A DNA stretch of 64,000 nucleotides, taken from NCBI GenBank assembly GCA_030587365.1, contig JAUQZE010000011.1:36885-100884 (forward strand), read 5' to 3'. Both the position numbers and the translations under genes were made by a program. The notes beneath the pieces were generated by a model, which saw only the letters and a program-made list of their open reading frames with translations, did not search any database and was not told the DNA's origin. Source of the DNA: Candidatus Freyarchaeota archaeon. Its GTDB lineage: Archaea > Asgardarchaeota > Jordiarchaeia > Jordiarchaeales > Jordiarchaeaceae. This document shows, one piece after another, positions 27,498-35,803 of the stretch (its first letter is position 1; each line of letters begins with the position of its first letter).

Positions 27498-27664
27498 CCA
27501 AACAACAATTTTTTGTTTTTGCGAGCACTTTCCTTATTGGTCTCTTCCCTTTTTTTCAGCTAAGTTATAATAATAAAACGAAAAATATTTATCTAATAAT
27601 AGTGCTATATTAAAGAACGCACTAACAAAAATTATTTTAAATTAAATAAGTGCGGTGAGATCAA

Positions 27665-28492
27665 ATGCCGTCCTTGTTTGAATACCTTCTTGTGTACTAT
27701 TTTATGCCGCCCCCATTTAACTTAGTTATATTCTATCCCTCAATTTTGAACCTATTAATACCGGACTTTATTAAAATGGCGTTACCACTTGAAAGCAATT
27801 ATGTGGATTATACACAATTTATATTAGCATCAATAGTATCGATCATGGTCCTGATTCTGGGTTATAAAATTTACAAGAAGGATCCCAGTTATTGGCTTAA
27901 CAGAGTTTTTACAGCCTTCTATGTAGGATTGGCCGCAGCAGCAATTAGCTTCAACTTGGGGCTTTTCATAAGTCCCACTGCTTTAATAGTTGGGGAACAA
28001 TTCATGCTAAGCTTCATTATGGTATCCCTAGGGTTACTACTCGTGGTTGCTGTTGGTCTCAACTACGGAGAAGTTCAAATCCTAAAACCGAAAACTATTA
28101 TACCTATCATATTACTTGTTGCTTTGCCTTTAATGGTATTATGGTTACCTGGAACAATATTAACCTGGTTACCGCAGCCGATAATGATTCGGGACGTAGC
28201 TCCCCCTCACACCGCCTTTTCAGATTATATACTAGTATCGCTTTTAACTACCCTGATACTGGGTGTAGGTGTACTCTCCTACTTCTTAATCAAAGTTTAC
28301 AGAGCCTCTGCGGGCATAGTGAAAAGACGAATTTTCTTTTTCCTCACAGGAATCTTGTTTGCCCTCCTTCTCGCGGCAGCCTCTACCAGCATTGCAAGCA
28401 TAACAGACATTCATTTCTTCGACATCATTACACCGTTAGTACTTTTGGTAGGCTTATCAATAGTATACTACGGCTTCTCCATATCAGAGTAA
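27665..28492 (+). CDS. seven-transmembrane-type membrane protein, unknown
   Basis: A 275-residue, very hydrophobic protein with about seven or eight membrane segments (for example about 49-66, 83-103, 112-130, 141-160, 187-207, 222-245, 252-270). There are no obvious conserved charged residues in the segments apart from a few Lys/Arg in loops. It is upstream of the corrinoid methyltransferase genes on the same strand, 50-120 bases away, and might be a transporter or sensor for that system; this is inference from position only. Confidence 0.6.
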   Translation: MPSLFEYLLVYYFMPPPFNLVIFYPSILNLLIPDFIKMALPLESNYVDYTQFILASIVSIMVLILGYKIYKKDPSYWLNRVFTAFYVGLAAAAISFNLGLFISPTALIVGEQFMLSFIMVSLGLLLVVAVGLNYGEVQILKPKTIIPIILLVALPLMVLWLPGTILTWLPQPIMIRDVAPPHTAFSDYILVSLLTTLILGVGVLSYFLIKVYRASAGIVKRRIFFFLTGILFALLLAAASTSIASITDIHFFDIITPLVLLVGLSIVYYGFSISE

Positions 28493-28614
28493 ACTTATCG
28501 CATTCGGCGACATTTTTGATGTAACATTGCTATAAACCATGAGTAGTGTATACTCCCGATCCCTTAAAGATTAGAGGAAATAATGAAAAACATATTGAGG
28601 GGTCAAAAAAAGAA

Positions 28615-29268
28615 ATGGAAGACGATCTGCAACAGAGAATGGTCAAAGCCATACTTGAAATCGACGAGGAAGAGACAATAAGGCTAACAGGGAAAGCGCT
28701 CAAAGAGAAAATACCGCTTGAAAAAATAATTGACGGTCTATCCGAGGGACTAAAGCAGATGGGGAACCTTTTTGAGAAGGGAGAAAAGTTCATACCGGAA
28801 CTTGTGATAGCCGCAGAATTCGTTGATAAGGCTTTCAAAATTCTTGAACCACACCTATCCCCGGAAGAAGAGAAAGCTAGAGGTTGGAGAAGCGTTAAAG
28901 TGGTGATTGCTACTGTTGAAGGAGATATTCACGATTTGGGTAAAAACCTTGTCGTCACTATGCTATCCGCTGCGGGTTTTCGGGTAATCGACCTTGGAAA
29001 GGATGTAGACGCCAAGACTATTGTTTCAAAGGTTAAGGAAACCAATGCGCAGGTTGTAGGCTTGTCCGCCTTATTAACAACCACTATGTCACACCAGGAA
29101 GAAGTGATAAAACTACTAATCGAAGAAGGAATAAGAGAAAAAGTTAAGGTTATGATAGGTGGCGCCCCCGCCACTCAAAGCTGGGCTGAACGGATAGGTG
29201 CCGACGCATATGCTGAGAACGCCATGGAGGCCGTGAGAAAGCTCAAGGAAATCCTGGGTGAGGGGTAA
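28615..29268 (+). CDS. corrinoid-binding methyltransferase protein (MttC/MtbC family)
   Basis: About 217 residues from ATG 28615, which follows GAGGGGT; an earlier in-frame start at 28546 has no site. A helical cap domain (about 1-85) is followed by a Rossmann B12-binding domain with EGDIHDLGKNLV (about 102-113), whose His is the cobalt ligand, VGLSALLTTTM and GGAPATQSWAERIGAD. It carries the methyl group between the MttB-type methyltransferase 6 bases downstream and an acceptor enzyme, most simply methionine synthase or a tetrahydropterin methyltransferase. Confidence 0.92.
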   Translation: MEDDLQQRMVKAILEIDEEETIRLTGKALKEKIPLEKIIDGLSEGLKQMGNLFEKGEKFIPELVIAAEFVDKAFKILEPHLSPEEEKARGWRSVKVVIATVEGDIHDLGKNLVVTMLSAAGFRVIDLGKDVDAKTIVSKVKETNAQVVGLSALLTTTMSHQEEVIKLLIEEGIREKVKVMIGGAPATQSWAERIGADAYAENAMEAVRKLKEILGEG

Positions 29269-29273
29269 TTTAA

Positions 29274-30710
29274 TTGCCAGAAATGAATGTTAAGCGTCCA
29301 ACTCTAAGTCTTTTGGAAGAAGATACTATAAAAGATATTTATGATGCAGCTCTACGAATACTAGAAAGCACCGGGGTCGAAATTGATAATGGAAAGGTTC
29401 TCGAACTTTTACACCAAAATGGGGTAATAATCGACTTTGATAAGAAGAGAGCCAAGTTTCCGCAAGACCTTGTGAAAAAATGCGTAAAATCCACCCCTTC
29501 AGAAGTTAAACTGTATAGCCGTGACGGAAAACATGACCTGCTCCTCAAAGATAATAATGTCTATTTCGATCCAGGCTCTACCGCGATAAATATTCTTGAA
29601 GAGGGAATTATAAGAAAACCCTTATCGGAAGACCTCGTAAAATTTGTACGCGTCGCGGATTACCTTAACTACATTCACGTCCAGAGCACAGCACTAGTCA
29701 TAACAGATGTTCCAGCCAGATTCGTGGATCGGTACCGTCTTTACATTGTTCTAAAAAATTCCACCAAACCCGTGATAACAGGCGCCTTTACCAAGGACGG
29801 CGTCCACGAAATGAAAAAACTTCTGGAAATCCTTTTAGACAAAGGCGATGTAACGAAAAAACACATGGCTGTCTTCGACTGCTGTCCAACTCCTCCCCTT
29901 GAATGGAGTGAAATAACCTCACAGAACTTAATTGATTGTGCTAGATACGGAATTCCTGTGGAACTCGTTTCTATGCCCCTAGCTGGTGCAACGGGTCCTG
30001 TAACTCTCGCGGGGTCGATTGTTCAGCACACCGCGGAGACTCTAAGCGGAATAGTCATCGCCCAACTTGCAAATCGGGGGACGCCGTGTATTTACGGAGG
30101 GTCTCCGGCTATTTTTGATATGCATCAGGGTACAACACCTATGGGTGCGATAGAGACTATGATGATTGGTTGCGCCCATGCTCAGGTTGGAAAGTTCTTA
30201 GGTCTGCCAACACATGCCTATTTGGGTCTGAGCGATTCCAAAACTATTGATTCTCAGTCGGGATTCGAATCCGCGCTCGGAATTGTTCTCGGCGCTCTCA
30301 CTGGAATTAACGTTATTTCTGGGCCCGGTATGTTGGGCTTTGAGAGTTGTCAGAGTATGGAGAAACTTGTGATTGACAATGAGCTCTGCGGAATGGCTTT
30401 AAGAATGATTCGCGGGATTCAGGTTTCAGAAGAATTGCTTGCTGAGAAACTAATTAGAGACTTGGGTCCGGGAGGGCATTTCCTGAACTCGAGGCACACT
30501 CTTAAATGGTTTAGAGAAGAACAATTCTTACCTTCCATCATAATTGACCGGTTGACGACTTCCCTTTGGCAGGAGAAGGGGTCTAAAAACTCTTACCAGA
30601 GGGCTAAAGATGAGGTAAAAAGGATTTTATTTGAACACAAACCTGAAGATTTACCACCAGACATGGAAAGAGAATTAGATAGTATGGCAGAGAAATGGAA
30701 AAAAGACTAA
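29274..30710 (+). CDS. MttB superfamily methyltransferase, non-pyrrolysine type
   Basis: A 478-residue TIM-barrel enzyme of the trimethylamine methyltransferase superfamily (COG5598). It is read without any internal TAG, so it belongs to the non-pyrrolysine branch, whose known members demethylate quaternary amines such as glycine betaine, proline betaine or carnitine. Family segments: AVFDCCPTPPLEWSE, LAGATGPVTLAGSIVQHTAE (about 238-257) and QGTTPMGAIETMMI. TTG 29274 is preceded by GAGGGGT; ATG 29283 is an alternative. It is translationally close to the corrinoid gene and must methylate it. The substrate cannot be told from sequence. Confidence 0.92.
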   Translation: MPEMNVKRPTLSLLEEDTIKDIYDAALRILESTGVEIDNGKVLELLHQNGVIIDFDKKRAKFPQDLVKKCVKSTPSEVKLYSRDGKHDLLLKDNNVYFDPGSTAINILEEGIIRKPLSEDLVKFVRVADYLNYIHVQSTALVITDVPARFVDRYRLYIVLKNSTKPVITGAFTKDGVHEMKKLLEILLDKGDVTKKHMAVFDCCPTPPLEWSEITSQNLIDCARYGIPVELVSMPLAGATGPVTLAGSIVQHTAETLSGIVIAQLANRGTPCIYGGSPAIFDMHQGTTPMGAIETMMIGCAHAQVGKFLGLPTHAYLGLSDSKTIDSQSGFESALGIVLGALTGINVISGPGMLGFESCQSMEKLVIDNELCGMALRMIRGIQVSEELLAEKLIRDLGPGGHFLNSRHTLKWFREEQFLPSIIIDRLTTSLWQEKGSKNSYQRAKDEVKRILFEHKPEDLPPDMERELDSMAEKWKKD

Positions 30711-30733
30711 TAATTAGGAAAAAAGGGTTCCAT

Positions 30734-31639
30734 TCATTTTACTTCTTTTACCGCTTTGACCATCCGTATCATTTTTTCGGCAGCTATCTTATCGCTTTTT
30801 AGTCCTCTTAATCCGCAGTCTGGATGTGTGATAATGTTTTCCTTTCCCACAAGCTCGATGGCCTTTCTTAGTAGTTCTATTACGCTCGGCACCTCTTCCA
30901 ATTCGGGAGTATCGGAGCGTACGCATCCTACACCCAACTTCTTTTTCGCTTTTACCAGTTTGTCTTTTGAGATAACATTGAAGTTTACTGGGTACCCTGC
31001 AAAAGCGTGGCTCAAAACATCCACTGGAAAATCGAGTAGAGTATCAAAGACTTTAGTAATGTCTCCGCACACGTGAAGGTGAATCGGCTTTTTCACGTTC
31101 TTTCTTGCTATTCTAACGGCTTCTCTCGCTAAATCCATGGGCGCCCCTACGCTGTAGTACGGTTCATCAATCTGTATGGCGTCCACGCCCGCCTCCAACT
31201 GTAATTGGGCTTCAGTATTTACGAATTGCCCCATGTCGTTGTATAATTCGGGATCCCTGTATCCCTTGTACACTTTCGTTTTAAGCAACCCACTCATAAC
31301 CATTGTAACAGGTCCGGTGACTATTCCCTTAAGCAAGGGAGCTTTTCCGCCATATTTTTCCTTGAGATATTTCTTAACCCATCCGAGGTCTTCAGCTGCT
31401 ATACTCTTTCCGTCATGTTCAATCCTATCGGTTATATGCCATTTGCCATTTTTACTCTGGAAACCCTTTGCATGTTCAGCAAAATAGGTGATCATATCAG
31501 CACGCGTCTGGCCATCGCTGATAAGATTTATCCCCGCCTTTATCTGGGACTCCACGGCAAGAAGTATATTATCCCGAAAATCTAGATTTTCGAGTCTAGG
31601 AAAGCTTCCAATAACTGTAGCCAGTAACATAGAACTCAC
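30734..31639 (-). CDS. core (C-terminal-only) MetE-type methionine synthase
   Basis: A 301-residue cobalamin-independent methionine synthase domain without the N-terminal half of plant and bacterial MetE, as in archaeal MesA-MesD. The zinc site residues appear as HLHVCGD (His and Cys, about 188-194) and HPDCGLRGL near the end (about 276-284). IGSFPR at the N-terminus and QIDEPY (about 156-161) are typical. In archaea such enzymes accept a methyl group from a corrinoid protein, so with the convergent corrinoid and MttB genes it could close a betaine-to-methionine route. Confidence 0.88.
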   Translation of the reverse strand: MSSMLLATVIGSFPRLENLDFRDNILLAVESQIKAGINLISDGQTRADMITYFAEHAKGFQSKNGKWHITDRIEHDGKSIAAEDLGWVKKYLKEKYGGKAPLLKGIVTGPVTMVMSGLLKTKVYKGYRDPELYNDMGQFVNTEAQLQLEAGVDAIQIDEPYYSVGAPMDLAREAVRIARKNVKKPIHLHVCGDITKVFDTLLDFPVDVLSHAFAGYPVNFNVISKDKLVKAKKKLGVGCVRSDTPELEEVPSVIELLRKAIELVGKENIITHPDCGLRGLKSDKIAAEKMIRMVKAVKEVK

Positions 31640-31833
31640 ATCACCGATTAGTTTATGGACTCATTAATTTAAACCTTGATACTTATATCTTTTTCTCATA
31701 TTTTTTAATAAAAATATTACCCTTATTCATAAAAATTTATGAACCCCAACATCCCCTAAAATAAAAACTCCTTTCAAAACAATGGGAATAGAATAAAATT
31801 AATTAGAATATTTTGCCGAAAAAACCGATTTTA

Positions 31834-32040
31834 CTAAACTTCTGAGAATCCTCTACGGCCGCCTCTCCTAGGAGGTGCACGGCTTTGTTGACCAGCGATT
31901 TTTTCGTTAACTATTCTCTTAACGTAGTTACGTCGATTTCTTATTCTGGGAATAGGCATCCTTCTCTCTTTGCCCTGAACTTTTGGAGTCTGACTACGAA
32001 CTTTTCCAGCTTTTGTTAAACTACCGTGAGAACCTGGCAT
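31834..32040 (-). CDS. rps30e: 30S ribosomal protein S30e
   Basis: A 68-residue very basic protein. The N-terminus MPGSHGSLTKAGKVRSQTPK and RIRNRRNYVKR are diagnostic of eS30. It belongs to the small subunit decoding face. The gene has GGAGG before the ATG and a TTTAAA box about 50 bases upstream. Presence of S30e fits TACK or Asgard archaea better than most euryarchaeotes. Confidence 0.95.
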   Translation of the reverse strand: MPGSHGSLTKAGKVRSQTPKVQGKERRMPIPRIRNRRNYVKRIVNEKIAGQQSRAPPRRGGRRGFSEV

Positions 32041-32171
32041 TATTAAAATCCTCCATTATGTGACCAAAAGAAGTAAAGAAACATACACATTTAAAGTTTA
32101 TCCAAAAAACTCCGTGAAACCGTGAAAAGTCCACAAAAATAGAAAAATTAAAAAAAATGTGAGGAATAGTG

Positions 32172-33536
32172 TTATTTTTTCCTAGCGATCTTCTTGGTAA
32201 CGGGTTCTGCTACCAGAGTTAGAACGTCCCAGGTTGGACAACTCGCTGGCGCGTAGCAAGTCTCCAGCCACTCAAGATCGTAGACAGACATGCCTGACTG
32301 CATAGCGGCTGCGATCACGTTAATTTTCTGATGCACATCCTCGTAACCCACAATCTGAGCCCCAAGAATCTTACCATTCTCATCGGATAAAATCTTGATT
32401 CTAATAAGCTTACCACCAGGGAAATACTCCGGCTTGGAAGAACCAGTAATTTTACCAACAATAGGCTTAATCTTGTTCCTTTCTAACTGACTCGTGGTAG
32501 GACCGACGGCCGCAATTTGGATGTCGAAAACTTTTGTGATTCGCGTTAAAAGCACGCCCTTAGGCATCCGGGCTTCGCCGCCCACAGCGTTAATACCACA
32601 CACCTTACCCATTCTTACCGCGATGGTCCCCATTCCCTGTGGAGTGGGTTCTCCCGTTACAAAGTCTGGGTATTCCGTGCAGTCACCCGCGCTGTAGATG
32701 TCTGGAACATTAGTTTCACACTTTTCGTTTACTTTGATGTATTTAGTAGTTCCCAGTGCTACTCCTGATTTTTGGGCTACTTCAGTATAGGGCCTGACTC
32801 CGGCACCGATTACCACTAGGTCTGCCGGAAGTTCTTTTGTTTCCTTGGTTTCGCGGTTTTCGATTAGCACTTTTTGTACCCTTTCCTTACCTAACACAGC
32901 TTTTGCTGCGGTGTTGGTGTATACCTCCATTCCGTGTTTGATCATTTCCTCTTGTACCAGTTCTGCCATATCTGGATCTATCATTAGTGGTACAACGCTT
33001 GGTAAGAATTCCACCATAGCTACTTTCAGCCCCTTCTCTACAAGATTTTCCGCGGTTTCCACACCAATGAGACCCGCGCCTATTACCACCGCATTTTTTG
33101 CTTTTCTCGCCGCAGCTTCAATGTCCATCGCATCTTTAAGAGTCCTTAGATAAAATATCCCTTTCATATTCTGCACGCCTTCTATTGGTGGCGCTGCAGG
33201 GTGTGAGCCTGTTGCGATAACCAGTTTGTCATAATTTACGGTTTCCTCTTTGCCAGTTTTGAGATCTTTCAATTTTACTGTTTTAGCCTTGGTATTGATA
33301 TCAGTTACTTCAGTTTCCAGTTTAATGCCTATTTTCGCGAAGCTTTCGAACCATCCTGCGTCATGTTCCCTAAGATTGAGAAATTCGGGTATAACCTTTG
33401 AAATTGTGTAAGGTAATCCGCATCTAGAATATTCCGGGTACGGTTCACGATTTATTAAAAGCACTTCACATTTTCTATCAGTTTTTTTGGCCCAGAACGC
33501 AGCGGTTGTGCCAGCGGCTCCAGATCCAATAATCAC
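32172..33536 (-). CDS. FAD-dependent pyridine nucleotide-disulfide oxidoreductase (NADH oxidase/CoA-disulfide reductase-like)
   Basis: About 454 residues with FAD motif IIGSGAAGTTAAF at the very N-terminus, redox Cys in YSRCGLPYT (about 34-42), NAD motif VVIGAGLIGVETAENL (about 145-160), second FAD motif IYSAGDCTEYPD (about 268-279) and the family's C-terminal SCPTWDVL. It likely reduces CoA disulfide, oxygen or sulfur compounds with NAD(P)H. The marked start is GTG. An ATG at 33553-33555 is out of frame by one base; removing one A from the AAAAA run gives a natural MKTTKVVIIG, so either the start is GTG or the run has a 1-base error. Confidence 0.88.
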   Translation of the reverse strand: MIIGSGAAGTTAAFWAKKTDRKCEVLLINREPYPEYSRCGLPYTISKVIPEFLNLREHDAGWFESFAKIGIKLETEVTDINTKAKTVKLKDLKTGKEETVNYDKLVIATGSHPAAPPIEGVQNMKGIFYLRTLKDAMDIEAAARKAKNAVVIGAGLIGVETAENLVEKGLKVAMVEFLPSVVPLMIDPDMAELVQEEMIKHGMEVYTNTAAKAVLGKERVQKVLIENRETKETKELPADLVVIGAGVRPYTEVAQKSGVALGTTKYIKVNEKCETNVPDIYSAGDCTEYPDFVTGEPTPQGMGTIAVRMGKVCGINAVGGEARMPKGVLLTRITKVFDIQIAAVGPTTSQLERNKIKPIVGKITGSSKPEYFPGGKLIRIKILSDENGKILGAQIVGYEDVHQKINVIAAAMQSGMSVYDLEWLETCYAPASCPTWDVLTLVAEPVTKKIARKK

Positions 33537-33765
33537 AACTTTGGTCGTTTTTCATCCCTTCTTTTTAATTTATTATTTTGTTAGCCATGCATGGATTCGA
33601 CTTATAATTAAAATTTTTTGTCAACCTGTAACTTATAGAAAAATAAGTATCGATAATTGTTTCATTAACCGGCTTTTTGAGATGCCATAATACCCTACTA
33701 TTTGGGGGCTTTAAATGGTCAGTTTTCTATTTTGTTACTTGTTGTTTGAACTCTTTTAGTTGTTT

Positions 33766-33927
33766 TTATCTTTCTCCCTTGCAAACAGGACAGATGACTT
33801 TACCAGTGCCCCAGCAGCTTTTGCATATTGTTCTTGAGTAAGGGTCGGTTACACCATGCCCTCCACATGTTTGGCATAGTATTTTTCCTGTTCCTTTACA
33901 TCTTGGACATTTTGATTTTCCGGCCAA
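33766..33927 (-). CDS. small DnaJ-type zinc-finger protein
   Basis: A 53-residue protein with four CxxC motifs (KCPRCKGTGK, LCQTCGGHG, ICKSCWGTGK, ICPVCKGE), three of them in the C-x2-C-x-G-x-G form of the DnaJ cysteine-rich domain. It has no J domain. It starts TTG with GAGGA upstream; the in-frame GTG at 33930 is the alternative. It sits 60 bases downstream of the YchF-type GTPase gene on the same strand. Role: probable zinc-dependent protein-binding module. Confidence 0.75.
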   Translation of the reverse strand: MAGKSKCPRCKGTGKILCQTCGGHGVTDPYSRTICKSCWGTGKVICPVCKGER

Positions 33928-33986
33928 CACACATTCCTCTTCATTTTTAGATTAATAAAATATTTTATTGTAGGAGTTTATGTTAT

Positions 33987-35220
33987 TTATTTCATACCCT
34001 TTTGGGCAACAATACGCACCACATCTTTGTCCTTTAGTTCTGCGTTTGCCGCCAAGGTCTTCCCTGTCTTGGCATTTACTGCTTGAATAAAGGTCTCGCC
34101 AAGGTCGGTGTGTATTGCGTAGGCTAGTTCTCTCGCCGTTGTGCCTCTTGGTACTAGGTAAACGTCGGGTAGAACGTTTCCGTTGTGGTCGCTGTATTTG
34201 TTTGCGTCTTCGACTGGATATACCGCGATCATGTTGAGTACTCCGAAAACCATCTGGTTGAGGGTTTCCTGTATTCCCGTAGAGCCGTACTTACTTAATA
34301 TTTCTTCGCGTATTTTTTCTAAAACTGGTTTCTGATTCGCGGGAATTTTGTCCGGTTTTAAAATCTTAAAGTCGGAGTCGCCGGGTCTGTATTCAATCGC
34401 TCCATCTTCAGCTAGTTTTCTGAGCATATATTCTGCAAGTGAGCTTGCTGGTACCACTTTTCCTTTTTTCTTGAGTTTTTCTAGGTTTTGTGGTGAAGTT
34501 TTTCGGTCTATTTTGTTTGCGCATATGAGCATCGGCTTTGAAGCTTTTTGTAGTTCTCGTGAAAAATTATATAATTGGTCTTCGTTCCAAGTTTTGGGTT
34601 TTTCCGGGTCGAGTTTTGCGTTTTGTATTGCCTTTTTGATGTGAACTCTCTTTATCGCCAATCCAGATAATCTGTCTATAAGGAGTTCATCAAGCTTCGC
34701 TTTCGATGTATCCACTTCTCTAGCTATCTTTGGCCATTCACGCGTTACTATTTGTTTAAACCACATTGCTATTTCTTTCTCAAGAAAGTCTACTTCCTCT
34801 ACCGGGTTTCCTGTTCCTGGCTCGATAGGTTTTCCCTCGAGGTCTGTTGCTCCTGATGCGTCAACGACCTGAATTAATGCGTCGGCTCGTCGGAGGTCGT
34901 CCAGAAATTGGTTTCCTAATCCGCGTCCCTGCCAAGCGTCGGGCACCAGTCCTGCGACGTCAAGCAAGTTTACTGGTATGTAGCGTATGCCGTCTACGCA
35001 TATGGAGTTTTTGCAGTTGTCTTTCACTCCGAGTTCTTTGCATACGCAGTCTATTCGAACATAGCCCGTTCCTTGTTGGGCATTTATGGTTGTGAAGGGA
35101 TAATCCGCTACCTTGTATTCCGTTAGGCAAGCCGCGTTCAGAAAAGTGGTTTATCGGTCCAGTACACTATTTCGTGCGTTGGATTCCCGAATTAGGCTTG
35201 CCTACAATTCCAACCAACAT
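33987..35220 (-). CDS. YchF/Obg-type GTPase with TGS domain, gene interrupted by a short intron
   Basis: Spliced product about 400 residues: complement(join(33987..35152, 35184..35220)). Exon 1 codes MLVGIVGKPNSG; exon 2 continues KTTFLNAACLTEYKV and then the GTPase (DVAGLVPDAWQGRGLGNQFLDD about 80-101, CANKIDRK), ending in a TGS domain (YLVPRGTTARELAYAIHTDLG). The junction rebuilds the P-loop GKPNSGKTTF. Without the splice the frame meets a TAG six codons past the exon. Archaeal YchF-like proteins are about 400 residues and bind ribosomes. Start ATG 35220 with GTGATGG 4 bases ahead; TTG 35217 is an alternative. Confidence 0.88.
35153..35183 (-). other. predicted 31-nt BHB intron in the YchF-type GTPase gene
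   Basis: Minus-strand fold: exon helix UU/AA, central helix CGGG/ACCG (three pairs plus a G-A mismatch), 5' bulge AAU, intron stem CCA/UGG then GCAC/GUGU, 3' bulge AUA. Cutting after the second base of each bulge removes 31 nt and joins GGA A with AA ACC to give the P-loop Gly-Lys-Thr. The central helix is weaker than in Kae1. A neighbouring register with a perfect UCGG/CCGA helix exists but would break the frame. Confidence 0.7.
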
Positions 35221-35444
35221 TTTCCATCACTTTTGACAAATTTTGTTTTTCCTACCTAAATAACTTTATTGTCTCCCTTAAATTAATAAATTAGAAAAAG
35301 TGTTTTGTACCCAGTTTAAGGTTTTTTCTAATGTTCTGGAGGTTTCTAATTTTTTTAATGATGGGTTTTACTAAAATTAGGGTTTAAAGGTGGTAGATTA
35401 TATGTATTGGTTGGTAGTCTCTTTTTTCCTTTGTGGCTCTTTTT

Positions 35445-35750
35445 TCATCGGTACTCTCTTTCGAAATGGCCCCAAGTAACTTTGCTCCCGAAAGATCTTA
35501 AGCCCTTTTCTTTAAGTTGCTTAAGAAGATTGTCTGCATGTTCTTGGGGGAGTTCTCCTCTTCTTAGCATGTAGTTAATTATTTCGATAACCTGTTCTTC
35601 ATTGTCGCATCTTCTGATTACTCTGATTATATCCAAATCGCCGACTTCTTCGCTTCTTATTCCGTGTATAGGAGCTGCCATTTTCTCCCCTTCTAACTCC
35701 TTATATAGGTTGGGGTACTCCTCACGTAATTTTTTCTTTTCGATTTCCAT
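35445..35750 (-). CDS. DUF2095-like small archaeal protein
   Basis: A 101-residue soluble helical protein (EYPNLYKELEGEK, IRVIRRCDNEEQVIEIINYMLRRGEL, EHADNLLKQLKEKGLRSFG). The layout resembles the DUF2095 archaeal family, whose function is unknown. The gene lies 54 bases after the radical SAM gene on the same strand. The family name is a recollection of pattern and not proven. Confidence 0.6.
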   Translation of the reverse strand: MEIEKKKLREEYPNLYKELEGEKMAAPIHGIRSEEVGDLDIIRVIRRCDNEEQVIEIINYMLRRGELPQEHADNLLKQLKEKGLRSFGSKVTWGHFEREYR

Positions 35751-35803
35751 TGTCTACTCCCAATCAAGAATTCTCGCCGCCCTATAAAAAATGTTTTGTA
35801 ACA

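Noticed and set aside
29274..30710. Pyrrolysine in the MttB-type methyltransferase
   Set aside because: The gene is read end to end with no internal TAG, so it belongs to the non-pyrrolysine branch.
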